The notes under the pieces: generated by a model
Told to the model about the DNA's origin: nothing
Database searches by the model: none
Seen by the model: the letters and a program-made list of their open reading frames with translations, nothing else
Position numbers and translations under genes: made by a program
Source of the DNA: Piper betle
Taxonomy: Eukaryota; Streptophyta; Magnoliopsida; Piperales; Piperaceae
Direction of reading: 5' to 3'
Assembly (NCBI GenBank): GCA_033002965.1
Contig: JAURVB010012664.1
Span: forward strand, 42,908-106,907
Length of the DNA: 64,000 nt
Shown here: positions 34,394-46,130 of the stretch, piece by piece
Position numbering within the stretch: position 1 is the stretch's first letter
How the letters are laid out: every line of letters starts with the position of its first letter

Positions 34394-34928
34394 GTTGCAA
34401 AAATCGATACCGGAAGTAAAATCCGATTGGAAATGAGTGGTTGAATCGGACCGATTAATTAAAAATACACAAAAATTAATTTACTTAAATAAGTCAAAAT
34501 TGGTGGAGTTGTCCCTCATCTTTGTGGCAGTCGTCCGGTCTCCACAACATGGAGATGGCCGCGAGTTCACGCGGCCTACCGACGCAATTCCTCCACCACC
34601 GCCCGGCCATCCCCGCCTCCATCCAGCCACCCCGTCTCCCCCCTTTCCTAGCTTGTCACCTGCCTTCCCCCTCGCCCCAGTCTCCCCCACTGCCCAAACC
34701 CCTCCCCCTAGTGCCCACCGACCCCTTTGCCCCATCTCCCCCACTTCTGCCTGAATTGACCGATTCTTACCCAAGTCAACTTGATGAGAATCGGCTATGA
34801 TCGGTTAGAATTGGGCAATTCTTGGTCAGATTTTTGGATAAAATGATCCATCTTAATTTTGACCCGATTTTCTACCAAGCCGAGTTAAATTGGCCGATTC
34901 CAAATAGAATCAGCGGATTTTTGCAAGT
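34394..34928. mobile_element. hAT-like MITE with GTTGCA...TGCAA(C/G) termini and CCG/CCC-rich core
   Basis: The left end GTTGCAAAAATCGATACCGG mirrors the right end (complement of ACTTGCAAAAATCCGCTG). Subterminal 'cgattc/gaatcgg' words occur on both sides. The GC-rich core (34550-34770) gives proline-rich ORFs on the plus strand and a glycine-rich one on the minus strand, which look compositional. The same architecture is at 54698-55527. No target duplication was recognised. Confidence 0.55.
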
Positions 34929-35774
34929 ATGATATAAACTTGGTAGTGGCCTTCCTCCACCCTATTTGATTGGGCCTTTTTGAAGGGGTTAGGATATTAG
35001 ACTAGGGCTGAATATTTTTGGGCCGAATATAAGTATGTGTATACAATAATATTTGATGGATAAGAAACACTCTATAAAGTTATACATACAACCTTATTTA
35101 TTAATTTCAAAGGGGATTGTACAGTGGCCAGAATTGTATATGCTTGACATATACATGGAGACGAGGTTATACATACAATCTTTTTAAATTTTATTTGTAA
35201 GAATAAAAATCTTTTTTCCATAAGATTAACATATATATTATATTTATATAAATGCCCATTATAAATTATGAAATAATTTTTATGAGTGTTTTTAAATAAG
35301 CCCCTGTAAGCCCTTAAATCACTTGGGGCATACTTCTCATTTCTCTCGCCATGATTTTCTTTAAAAAATTGAAATATATGGAGACGAGGTTTGATCTCGG
35401 CAGACTCATAATAAGTTTTAAGTGGATGGGCCGCACCAAAATGTCATAAGCACCCAGGAGCCCTATGGAGCCATGCACATACTTCACATGGGCCTATGGG
35501 AGCGGCTCCATTATAACTTCTTGGTCCCGAATCAAAGTGAGGTTGGGTGGCTATTTCGCTAATTCATATGTTTTAATTTAATTGTGTTCAAATAAAGAGG
35601 TAATGGGCCGGGTCGCTTTTGTTTATCATCACTTCACATGCTTGCTGTGTTCAAAAAGCTTTTATTGAGCCATACCATTTTTTATTACTGGATTGCTATA
35701 TGGATACTTTTGCAAATGATTATCCATAAACTTATGAATTTTACATCTAAAATTATATAATTATTAATATAAAT
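34929..35774. other. Unassigned intergenic DNA
   Basis: AT-rich. It holds two copies of 'atggagacgaggtt' (35155-35168 and 35379-35392) about 220 bp apart. No gene or domain is visible. Confidence 0.4.
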
Positions 35775-36185
35775 TTATTGTAATTTGCAAGTGAACTAGA
35801 CGTGATTGAGTAATATAATGAATGAGTAGATTATCGTTTCAACGAGGAATAGTTATTCAGCCAATTAGAATTCTTAAACTAAATTATTTAGTAGAAAGAG
35901 GAAAATGAATTTTTAATGGTTTATCTAACTAAATCTAATCTAAAATAAAATAAAATAAACATATTGCACACTAGTATTAGATTAGACCTTATTTTCTTTT
36001 TATTTTGTTTTAGATTATAATTTAGTTAGATAAGCTCTTAAAAATTTATTTTTTCTCACTCTTATGTATTTTGGTTTGAGAATTTTAATTGAGTGAATAA
36101 TTATTCTCCGTAGGAATAGCCTTTACTCATTTATTATGTTACTTGATTGTGACTAGTGCAGTTGTTAATTACAATAAATTCGTGT
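35775..36185. repeat. Long imperfect inverted repeat, arms about 200 bp
   Basis: The left arm (about 35775-35985) contains 'ttgagtaatataatgaatgag', 'gaggaatagttattcagcc' and 'ttatctaactaaatctaatc'. The right arm (about 35990-36185) contains their complements in reverse order. The loop is very short. The right arm resembles the leader of an Athila-type element ('ggaatag...ctcatttattatgttacttg'), so the structure may be two head-to-head leaders. Confidence 0.65.
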
Positions 36186-36187
36186 CA

Positions 36188-36215
36188 AAATTTTAACACC
36201 ATTTTTGAGGTTTAA
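36188..36215 (+). other. Decayed Ty3/gypsy leader motif upstream of gag
   Basis: 'ttttaacaccatttttgagg' corresponds to the TTTTTGGCGCCGTTGCCGGG motif common upstream of gag in Athila/Tat-type elements, with C-to-T and G-to-A changes as expected from methylated-cytosine decay. Confidence 0.45.
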
Positions 36216-36412
36216 GATTTATTTCTCAATTAAAGGAATTGGATTAGTTGTTTAGACTTATTTTATTTTCCATTCCTTATTTAATTTCTCTTTATTTTAA
36301 GTTGATCTCTTGGGTAAGTGACCCGTTCATCTGTAAAACCACTTGAGGAAGTTAATCAACAGAGAGAACTTTGAGCATGATAAAGAGAACAATAGGCCAA
36401 TTGCAACTCACC

Positions 36413-37345
36413 ATGGCTGAAAATGAAGGTGTAGTTGAGAATGTTCTACCTAGGTCTTTGAAGGACCATACAACTCCTTCACTAGGTGGGATAGTTTCTT
36501 GCATTTAGCTGTCGGTGATTATAGTACCTCAGCTTGAACTCAAGCCGACTATCAGGACTATGATTAAGTAGATGACACAATTTCAAGGCCTAGTTCATGA
36601 AAACCTTTCACTTCAACTTGCAACTTTCTTGGAGATTTAGGACACTTTTAGTGTAATGAAATGCCAAAAGATACTATTAGAGTTGGACTTTTCCTACTCT
36701 CATTGAGGGAGAATGCTAAGAGATGGTTGATCTCTTTATTTTCCTGGGGTCAATCACACTTTGGATCAGTTAGCCAAAATTTTTTGGCAAAGTATTTTCG
36801 TCCTGGAATTACATAAAAATGAGAGAGGAAGGTTACTTTCCTTTTTCCAAGTAAATATAGAGGATTTGCATGAGGCATGGGGGCATTATAAGGGATTATT
36901 GAGAGCCTGTCCTCATCGTGGTTTGCTGGATTAGTTGAAAATAAAAATATTCTATAATAGGTTGAGATCATGCCCTAAAAACATGGTCGATCCATCTTCA
37001 GTTGGCATCTCATGAAAAAAAAAAACCATAGGATGCCCATGAATCAATTGAGGAGATGGTAGCCAACTATTACCAATGGCTTACTAATTGTCATCCAATA
37101 AGGAGAACAGTGGGGGGTTCAAAAAGTGGATCCTTATACTGCTATTAGTGCACTAAATAGAAGTATAGATGCCATACAACTGCAAGAGTCAATGAATTGT
37201 GGCTTTTGTAGAGGCAATCATCCTAATTAGCGTGCCAATCAAGGAATTAAGTGGTTTCTTCTTCAAATGCCGATCAAGCAAACTATGTCAATTACCTCAA
37301 TTGGCAGAATAATCCATATAACAATACATATGTGTGATTATGGCT
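36413..37345 (+). pseudogene. Athila-like Ty3/gypsy gag, N-terminal part, decayed
   Basis: Starts ATGGCTGAAAATGAAGGTG (MAENEGVVENVLPRSLKDHT) and then runs through stops and frameshifts: ELKPTI (36539-36556), the capsid region with 'AKRWLISLFSW' and 'NFLAKYFRPG' (about 36717-36812), RACPHRGL (36902-36925), a partial CysCys knuckle (CGFCRGNHPN, about 37200-37230) and NYVNYLNWQNNPYNNTY (37285-37335). The retrotransposon Gag fold forms the virus-like particle. The frame breaks exactly where the consensus continues with WRNHPNFSW, and that part is found at 49197 onward, so the gene is split by an 11.8-kb insertion. Confidence 0.72.
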
Positions 37346-38090
37346 TGTGACATATAATTAAAAATTTTATTATTTTGTCAAGCCCATATTAACCCGTTGA
37401 GTTATTACCCAAGCCCATAATGTGAACAAACTACAATTGGATTAAGGTTTTGATAAATATGCATGGCCAAGCGGGTCCCACTATTTATACTGTCAAGCTC
37501 TTCAGCCCAAAGAAAATGATTGGATAAAAAAAGATGACTTCACAAGGCAACCAATGCGATGGGGATTGACAATAAACATTGATGTTGGGCCCACTTTTGA
37601 AAAGTGGTACATGCACAAACCCATGCATGTGAATTTTAAGTGGCGGCAGCGTCCTGGTACTTATGGCTTGGAGTTGGACAAAACAAGGATACACGTACGT
37701 ATAGGCTTGGAGTTGGGAAAAATAAAAAAGAGACTTATTCATCGAGTTAAAATAAGTCTCATGGTTTATCATGAATCTTGCAAATTACGGATTTGCCATA
37801 CCTCTTATCAATTAGAAACCAGTACTCATAGGTACCTTCCAGTAATTATGCACTCCCCGTGTTTAATAAGTAGAGCATCTCATTTCCCGTGTTTAATAAC
37901 TGGAGCCTCTCATTTATAATTATAATTCACATAACGGTAGATCTAAAATTAAGTCACAACTCTTGTAGATTGAAGAACAAAACAATAAGATGTGCCCACA
38001 GGTGATTGAGTTCCAGCACTTATGAATTTAAAGCATTAAGCCCTTTTCGTGCAGGAGGCTCAATACGGTTCACGTGTGGCCTGGGTTTGG
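37346..38090. other. Noncoding start of the 11.8-kb insertion
   Basis: AT-rich. Contains a 31-bp direct repeat (37856-37917, 'cccgtgtttaataa' twice) and ORFs of 95 (minus) and 121 (plus) codons without recognisable domains. It could include the LTR of the Tat-like element, but I found no matching second LTR. Confidence 0.4.
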
Positions 38091-38095
38091 CTTAC

Positions 38096-38225
38096 CATAG
38101 TAGTTTGGCTTATCACAACGGTTCAATTCACCTCAGCAGTTTGGCTTGCCTCAACAATTCAGTTTGGCTTGCCTCAACAATTTGGATAGCCTCAACGATT
38201 TGGCTCTCTTCAACAGCTTGGCTTG
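38096..38225 (+). repeat. About 21-bp degenerate tandem repeat (TTTGGCTTGCCTCAACAA)
   Basis: Roughly six units; the best read 'cagtttggcttgcctcaacaa'. In one frame a unit encodes QFGLPQQ, so the array is probably the remains of a Q/F/G/L/P-rich repeat at the N-terminus of the Tat-like gag. Confidence 0.65.
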
Positions 38226-38494
38226 GGTTGCTTGTGTAGACTGTATTGCCTCATTCTTCGTCCAATTATCATTAGTTGTCCATCTAAGAATTTGATTATT
38301 GTATTTCAACCCAGACTCATTAAAAGCTGTCCATCTTCTTATTTGCTTACAAAAGACATACAATAGTTCATGTTGGAGCATATGCAAGTTGTTATTTTGG
38401 TTTGCATAGAGTGGAAGAACTAACTTTAAGGATTTTAGTTGTTCTTTCTACATTATAAGCTTTAATTTATGCCACTCATACTCTAATTCTGCAC

Positions 38495-38531
38495 GTAGTA
38501 GTTGATAATTAATAAAGATTTATTTCAGAAG
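38495..38531 (+). repeat. Dispersed repeat, copy 1 (AGTTGATAATTAATAAAGATT)
   Basis: The word 'tagttgataattaataaag' plus 'att...ttc...gaagcaag' recurs at 49065-49101 close to the right edge of the same insertion, with few differences. The two copies are about 10.6 kb apart and may mark the element's terminal regions. Confidence 0.55.
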
Positions 38532-38759
38532 CAAGTGCGCCTTGGTGTAATCCCGATCTTTGATTTTGCATAGCATAAACCCTCAACAAGCAGGACATCA
38601 AACCCCATTTTATTGAGTTTGTGCAAAAGGCCATATGTACCATATTGTTGTACAAACATCTGGTGACTCTACTAGGGAAACACTTATAAGGCAACAATGT
38701 TTCTGATACTATCCATGATTTCTATCAACTACAAGTGTTATTACAAGTGCTATGATGGC

Positions 38760-40380
38760 AAAGGGCAAGACTCCTCTGGAAGTACATCACAACAATAACC
38801 ATCCTCTTCTGCTACCCCAATTGTGTCAGTGATTGATGTGACTCAATTAATTAATGTACCAATTATAGGACATGCTGATCAAGCAGCTTTGAGACAAGCT
38901 GTTAATTTGAGTAATCAAGCACTTTTTGTTCTTTAAGTGCCACCATTGCCTAGTGATGATGCTACGGGACATCCCCACAAAGGGATGAAGAGAAGACTGA
39001 ACAAGCTTCTCCTCCCACACTGCCTATTGCATCTCAGGGAACAAATCCCACTACTACATAATTTCATTTTCCAGTACACAGTTTTGGCACCAACACTCCT
39101 ACACCAATTCAACCAAATCAACTTGGTGCAATTTATTTTCTATGCGTTTTCATCAGGCTTTGCCTCATGGTTTTTTTGGGTCTATGTTGGACTCCCTTAC
39201 CTTTTCCACCATATCAAGGTCAACCTAAAATTTCCTCCTTGCACTATGCTTCATCCTCCCCATCTGATTCCTTACACCAGTGTTTGACCCGAATATGAGA
39301 TTGGTTATCCCCCATATAGTGTTCCTCCATGCGGGATGCCACCACAAATACATGCTTTAATGCCTCCTTTTGGTTCATTAACACCTCCAACACTGCCTTT
39401 GGTACTTCCAACACCTTTGTTGGCATCAACCACTATTTTTGCTATACCACAGGTCGTGTATACATATGCACCAGTCACTCCTATGTCGTCTCAAGACACA
39501 ATAGCACCACTGTTTGTAGTTGATGAAAAGTTTGAATAGTTTAAACCTACGATAGTGGCCTTGCAATTATATGTAAAGAAAGATACTAAAACTGTTGAAG
39601 TTATGAAGGGTCTTCATCCATTGGCTGAAAGTGTTTACGATGAAGTATTGCCTGTGAAATATAAAAAGCCAATTTTTACCAAATTCGATGGAGATGATAA
39701 TCCATGAGATCATATCACAATTATTGAGCTTGAATGTGATGCTCTTGTATCCAATGATTAGTTAAAGTTGCAACAATTTACCTCAACCCTCACTAGCAAT
39801 GCTTTGCGTTGGTTTAACAACCGATCAAATAATTCTATAGCCACATGGGAAGAAATGGTGAAATAATTCACAACTCATTTCCAACCAATGGAGATACTTG
39901 TTGAGCTTGAACATCTGAAATTATGTTGAAAAGAAAAAGATGAACAATTCAGTGCATATGCGAAGCAATCCCGAAATCTTGTTTCATAGATGAAGGATAC
40001 TCCTGATAATAAGGTGATCATTAAGATTTGTGGCATGAATGCTGGCCCAATAACTTAATTTCTTAGTAGTTCTCCTGGAAACACCTTTTAGGAGGTATTT
40101 GAAAAAGTCACAATTTATAAAGTATTGCAATGTCTTCCAACAACTAATAAAGTGAACAAACATCGGTAAATCTTGTGATAGATTAGATACCTTTTGAAGA
40201 TAAGAAAAGGACTATTGACAATAAGTCTCGAGATAGCCAAAAAGAAACTAACAGGCTTCGTCAACAGTGGCATGACCTGGACAATTATACTTATGATCTT
40301 TATGATAATCAAAGATGGTTTGATGTATTATTGGAAAAGGAATCCTCCCACGCCTTTAAAGCTAGGGGAGAAATAAAAGA
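38760..40380 (+). pseudogene. Tat/Ogre-like gag remnant
   Basis: 39540-40130 in one main frame reads FKPTIVALQLYVKKD, then PIFTKFDGDDNP, stop, DHITIIELECDALV, LQQFTSTLTSNALRWFNN, SIATWEEMVK, stop, FTTHFQP, EQFSAYAKQSRNLVS, KVIIKICGMNAGPIT. This is the order of the Retrotrans_gag domain (KFDG-DP, LxxxALxWF, SWEExxxxF, F..YxxRWR, MxxGL). At least five in-frame stops make it non-functional. The upstream part (38760-39540) has plus-strand frames with proline- and glutamine-rich remnants. Confidence 0.68.
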
Positions 40381-40689
40381 ATAACTTTTGTCGATTCAAT
40401 AATACAGTAAATCACCATACCTATAAGTGTTGATTTATAATAAAAAAATTCAAAAGTTACTTGATGATAGAGTAATTGCCTACATTGGGGAGTATGCTAA
40501 ATTGTGGCACCCATTATGATAGCAATTCTTGGTCCTCTAGTTGAAACACCTTTTGACCCAGGTACTTAGAATGCCAAATAATTAATGATGGTTCTAATAC
40601 ACTACCATTCTGTGATAACATAACAAAAAACCTTCTAACCTTAACAATGTTACCATGGATGAGGTTGTTAAGTGTTTAAAATATACAAT

Positions 40690-41835
40690 ATTTACCCAGG
40701 TTTTTTATATGATTTTGTACTTTTCGGGTATAAATATTATTAATTAGGTGATATTTTTCGTTATATTCTAGTTAATTAATATTTTATGAGATATGCTTAA
40801 TTTTGGTGTTTCAGTGTAGAAAAAGATGAATAAATTAAGCTTTGGAATTGAATGGTCATGACACTTGGCCCCACCCAATGACTATAATTTATGGTGTTCA
40901 ATGGAGTCGAAGAGTTGGAAACTTGAAGGGACATCATAATTAATTAGACTACGTCGATATGTGAACACCCTCTTCGAATTCTTGTATCACCATTTCTATA
41001 TAAAGTGGTAGCCATTTGTTGTTTAAGATATCATATCTCAACTCTTGGTTTAGGAGTTTAGTAGAAGAAATAGTTCTAGTTTTTGTAATTTCTTTCTCTT
41101 TCATAATAAAAATTAGTTTCTTCTTTATAATGTTTTCTATTTTTATTATGGAGTGGTCTTATATTTCGTTCTAGAGAAGAATGGAACTTAACATGATTTA
41201 ATTGAATTTATTTCAAGCTCTTCAGTCTTTATTCAAACTGATTGTTTGAATTATCATGTTCTAAATGCTAATAGTAGATTGATCACCTATTTCTTAGATC
41301 ATGAGGTTTAATTAGATTTTGAAAGAAATTAATTAGATTAGTCATTGATAATTCATCATACAACAAGTCTTTTGAATTGTTTGTCGTTATGGTCGGAAGA
41401 TACACAACACCGTATGCGATTGTAAGGCAAATCTTAATGCATTATTTTGTTGATTAATCAATTACCACCAGGAGGTAGAAATTGAGGCAAAATAATAGAA
41501 GCATGAAGGAGTGGGAGCCACCATGTCATATAATTATCCTAGATCAACAATCTGAGGGAATAAATGATAAGAGTAAGATTTGATGAAGATTGAATTCATG
41601 TTAAGGGAAATTTGACTCTAGAACGAGTTTTATCATTTTATCTTCTCCTTTTATTTAAAATTATTATTTAGATTTAGTTAAGTCAATTATTTTTATTTTT
41701 CTCTTAATATTATTTTCTTTAATTAATTTAAGGAAATTCATCTCTCTGTGGGAACGATACTCGAATTTATCATTATATTACTTGTTTCGACCGTGTATAC
41801 TTGCATGATATTGAAATTATTCGAACAGAGGTCAC
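40690..41835 (+). repeat. LTR/leader-like noncoding block between gag and protease
   Basis: Contains a TATA-like TATATAAAG (40997-41005), several AATAAA-like words (41100-41115), and 'gtgggaacgatactcgaatttatc...tacttgtttcgaccgtgtatacttgc' (41749-41806), a leader sequence usual near the 3' end of Athila-type LTRs. No coding frame. It may be a solo LTR nested in the Tat-like element; I could not fix its ends or a target duplication. Confidence 0.45.
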
Positions 41836-41841
41836 ACCCTA

Positions 41842-42640
41842 TATGGAAGCCTCACAAATGACATCTTCTATTATTGCCACTGATGTCAGACCACCACCAC
41901 ATGCAAATACTAAGGATGACTAAAATGTCATTAGACATATACATGCAATACCAACCATCAATAATATGCTTGATGTGTTATATATTTCATCTAAAACTAG
42001 ATAGGTGGCTGAATGTACTATTGCTTATATTGCTACAAAGAATGGTGGAGTTAATACTGTCTTCATATAAGGTGGTGAAATGAAGGATTACGTCAAAGTT
42101 ATGGAGTTTATGGGTTGCCCATTACTAGTGCTAGCCAAAGTTAATAATGAGCAATGATCTAGGACAAATTCTTCATGACCTCATGCAAATGACACTTTGG
42201 CTTTACCTCCTGGCATTATTACTTTCTCCAATGAAGATGTTTGTCATCCAGAGGCAAATCACAATCGCTTATTCTATGAAAGTGTTGAACATCGTAATAA
42301 GGTACTTCATCGAGTTTTAATTGATGAGTGCTTCGACCAATCTATTACATGTTCGCACTTTAAATGAGTTGGGATATACTTTGGAGCAATTAGTGTGATC
42401 CACCACTCAATTTTCATTTATATCACTTACTACTTGTGATTTAATGGGGACAATTTTCTTATACATAATAATAGGACCTTTTAGTATGGCTCATATTTTC
42501 TATGTGGTAGTGCTTGATCATGTATTTCGCAAGCTGTTAGCACGCCCATTGTTCCATGACCATTGGTGTGTCCCTTCTTCTACGCCCCAATGCATCAAAG
42601 TTGCTCAAATGGAAGGCAACCAATTACAAGTCCTGAAGCT
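41842..42640 (+). pseudogene. Tat/Ogre-like aspartic protease region, decayed
   Basis: Pieces in order: GIITFSNEDVCHPEANHNRLFYESVEHRNKVLHRVLIDE (42212-42330; the active-site LIDxG reads LIDEC), a gap, then FYVVVLDHVFRKLLARPLFHDH (42495-42565), corresponding to the LLGRPW block. Stops and frameshifts are frequent. The Gly of the D-T/S/N-G triad is not preserved. Confidence 0.55.
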
Positions 42641-43589
42641 TAAAAATCCTTTCATGTTTGAAGAAGCTCATTTTTTAGAGGCAAGATTCTTTATGACCAA
42701 AATCATCTTTAAAATGGCTTGTAAAGAACAATTTACTCATTCTTTCCATGCAGCTGTTGACTTTCCAAGTGGCATTTGGCCAACGGAATTTTTTTTCCAA
42801 TGCTTCCTTCAAAAATTTTTAAGTGTCATAAGTCAACAATAGTTTTGTTGCTCCTTCATCATCTACCACTGAAAGTACATTCGTTCAATTACGAGTAAAA
42901 TTACATGATGAAAGGCCAAGAAAGGCACCACTATTGCTATTGCAACAACTAAAGATAGACAAGATTATTTTTGAACACGCCACAATGGACACTGCATAAA
43001 TTCCTGGCCCCTCGTTATCATTTGAAAGTAAACTGCTCACTTTACAATGACGAAAAAAACTACTTACACTTGAAAGTTGTTCTCAAGCTCCATCTAAGAT
43101 GACTACTTTAGAGTGCCAAAAAGGACCTCTCACACTTGAGCCTCGTATAAGAGCTCCATCTAAAGTCCTTACATTGCAGCATCGCTCTCAATAGGAATCA
43201 TCTGAGCCATATTATCTTTTCATGGGGCCTATCTCCCCAAGCCAACTTGAAGCTGAGATAGTTGATATGCAACCTCACTTCGAGGGCAAAGTAGTTCTAG
43301 CCATTAAACAATTACTTGAAATCAATCTTGGTACAGTAAGTGGTCATCAATGCATTATTTTTTATGTATTGGCCTTGACAGTACTAAGTGACGTTATTTG
43401 CAAGATTTGCTAAGAGCCTATAAAGGCTGCTTTGCATGGTTGTATAATGAAATGTCTGGCTTATCACCAGATATTGTAGTGCATTAATTAGTAGTTAAAT
43501 TGGAATTATTCCATATTAAATAGGCTAAAAGAAAGTTTAGCCCCTATGAAATTCTGTGGTCATCATTTAACTTTTATTCCATACACTTT

Positions 43590-44200
43590 TAAGATTTAAA
43601 TAAAGCAAACCCTAAGGATGGATTTCCTCTCCCATTGTCTGATCTCTTGCTAGACAATGTTGTAGGACATCAAATGTTCTCTTTTATAGATGATTTCATT
43701 GGATACAAACAAATACTTATGGCTGCAGAGGACAACGAAAAATAATATTTTATACATACTTATTGCTGCACAATGATGCCTTTCAGACTCAAGAATGCCA
43801 GAGCTACATATCAAAGGTAAATGTGACATATTTTTGTGGATATGCTATATGAAGACATGGAAGACTATGCTGAGGATATCATCATCAAGTTCAAGACTTG
43901 TATGGAACACTATGCAAATTTGCAATGCGTCCTCCAACGATGTCATGAGAACAATTTATATAAAATTGAATCCGCTAAAATGTATTTTTCGAGTATGTTC
44001 CGGGCAATTTCTTGGATTTCTAATTCATTCGTGAGGCATTCAAATTGATCCCACTAAGATACAAGCTATCAATGAAATAATACCTCCCACCTCATTAAAA
44101 CAACTTCGAAGCTTTTTGGGGAAGTTGAATTATATTCGACAGTTCATTCTAAACTTATTGGAAAAGAACCTTCCCCTTAATCAAATGTTGTAAAAGGAAG
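43590..44200 (+). pseudogene. Tat/Ogre-like reverse transcriptase, decayed
   Basis: Visible blocks: DLNKANPKDGFPLPLSD (43595-43645), MFSFIDDFIGYKQILMAAEDNEK (43676-43744), MMPFRLKNARATYQR (43773-43816), then after a frameshift FVDMLYEDMEDYAEDIIIKFK (43834-43895). The catalytic YxDD box reads YAED, with the first of the two adjacent aspartates changed to Glu. The frame shifts again after the 'LQCVLQRCHENNLYKIESAK' block. Confidence 0.75.
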
Positions 44201-44284
44201 AATGGTTCAAATGGACTGAAGAGTGTCAAGGGTCTTTTGCTAGCATTAAAGAAGATCTTTTGTGACCTCTGACTCTCGTTGTAC

Positions 44285-44645
44285 CCTTCTCAGGGATGTC
44301 CTTTAATTTTGTACATTTCTCATATGAATTCGACTATTATTGTTGTCCTCAAGTTGATGACTTGGGTAGAGAGACTTGTCTACTTCTCGAGTCTGGTAAT
44401 AAATTGCTCGAGGGAGCAATGCTCAGTAATAAAAAAGATTGTTTAGCATTGGTTTTTGTAGCTCAAAAATATCACCATTATTTCTTGATTCATGAAGTGT
44501 ATATGACATTTACTTCGACAGCTTGATATGTGTAAGCATGTTGCTCGTTGGTTTGTGAAACTTATGGAATTTGATATTAAATGTTTCACCCAAAGGGCAA
44601 TAAAAGGTCAAGCTTTGGTAAAACATTGGCCAACCATCCCACTTT
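44285..44645 (+). pseudogene. Tat/Ogre-like RNase H (first)
   Basis: Continues the RT: LLEGAMLSNKKDCLALVFVAQKYHHYFLIHEVYM (44403-44510), then after a frameshift ARWFVKLMEFDIKCFTQRAIKGQAL (about 44545-44620), the usual C-terminal motif of the Ty3/gypsy RNase H. Non-functional because of breaks. Confidence 0.62.
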
Positions 44646-44699
44646 ACCTGGAGAGAAAATGTAGATTCTATTATTAATGTTGCAAATACTACTCCTCAT

Positions 44700-45110
44700 T
44701 ACTTGGACACTCTACTTTGATTGTGTTGCTATTGACCTTCGTGGCACTGCTAGCCCTTGTAGAGGTGCTGGTTTGGTTTTCATGTAGCCTGGCGAACAAC
44801 TACATATTCACACTTATAGCCTTAACTTCTGTTGCATGAATAACTATGCCAAGTAGAGGCACTAGTGCTTGGCTTGATTCTTGTTCAAGACCTTAATTTA
44901 AAATGTTTATTAGTTTGTGGTGATTCCCTATTAGTCATTCAACAAACTACCGGTGAATTTATAGTGGAGGAAGCCCCCTTAGTGGGCTACAAGGCTTGTG
45001 TCACTCGCCTCCTCGAGAACTTTGAAGAAGTCAAATTTTAAAATATCCCTTGCTTATCCAATCGTATTGCTAATGCTCTTGTAGTGCTAGTATTAAACCT
45101 TAAGGAGGTT
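44700..45110 (+). pseudogene. Second RNase H domain, typical of the Tat lineage
   Basis: FDCVAIDLRGTASPCRGAGLV (44716-44780), VEALVLGLILVQDLNLKCLLVCGDSLLVIQQTTGEF (44850-44960) and RIANALVVLVLNL (45064-45102). The GDS and the final A-DAL-like NAL are recognisable. A second RNase H between the RT-linked RNase H and the integrase is a hallmark of Tat/Ogre elements, which supports the clade call. Confidence 0.66.
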
Positions 45111-45504
45111 GACCCTAACAAAATGCCCTTGATATGGTTTGCTCATCATGATGTACTAGTTGGTTTGGTGTTGCCCAAGGTTGCACCTAAACCTGCATTT
45201 GTTGTTGAATCTTATAATGAATGGTGGGGTGACCTTGTTGATTTCCCCACTCATGGACAATTGCCAATAGATTGAAATAAAACATGAAATGGTATCTTAT
45301 TCCGTTGAGGGCTTGATGACATGCTTTTTCAGTTTTTAACTCCATATGAAGCTTTATTTGCTATGAAAGAGGCTCATCTATGGTTGTGTGGCGAACGTCA
45401 AGGCGGTCTCCGACTACATCAACTTCTCTTGCACACTGGATATCATTCGTTTCCACCATTTCAAGATTTCCTTTTAATTGCTCAGTTATATAAGCCATGT
45501 TAGA

Positions 45505-46130
45505 TTCATGCCCTAGCAAAGCACTTGCCACCTAAGCCACTACACAATGTTGCTACTGATTGGCATTTCCAGATGTGGGGGCTTAATTTTATTGGTCCTA
45601 TCGATCTACCATCTTCTAAAGAACATAAATTTATCCTTACTCTTATAGAATACTTTATAAAGTGGGCCGAGGCTATCCCTCTTTGAAGGCAAAAGGATGA
45701 TTGCCTAACACAATTTAGTAAAGACCACATTATTTGTCAATTTGGAATCCCGTAAAAGATTATTACTAACAATGGAACCCCATTCTTAAGTTGCCAAACA
45801 ACCGAGTTACTAGAGAAATATAAAATTCAAAGGGATGAATCTTCCCCTTGCAAACCTCATAACAATAGACAAGTGGAATCTTTCAATAAGATTTTGAAAC
45901 AAATGCTGAGAAAACTATCTAAAAAATAAATAGACTTACATGAACGTCTCCCTTAAACGTTGTGGTCATATCAAATATCTGTGAGACTTAGTATACATGT
46001 TATACCCTTCACGTTGGTATATGGTGTTGAAGTTGTGTTACCTATTGAAATTGAGCTCCTAGTTGTTTGCTTTCTACTGCTCTCAACTTGATCCCATTAT
46101 CAATGATTATGCAATTATGAGTATTATGGC
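45505..46130 (+). pseudogene. Tat/Ogre-like integrase core, decayed
   Basis: Blocks: HLPPKPLHN (45524-45550), DWHFQMWGLNFIGPIDLPSS (45558-45617), YFIKWAEAIPL (45650-45682), HIICQFGIP (45727-45753), ITNNGTPF (45763-45786) and RQVESFNKILKQML (45870-45910). Of the DDE triad the Glu is present but both Asp positions read Asn (GLNFIGP and TNNG). Stops separate the blocks. The end is near 46130-46490, where C-terminal fragments such as NAKFVKLWH remain. Confidence 0.72.

Noticed and set aside
44296..44526. Short ORF as an independent small protein
   Set aside because: It is a surviving open stretch of the Tat-like RNase H domain.
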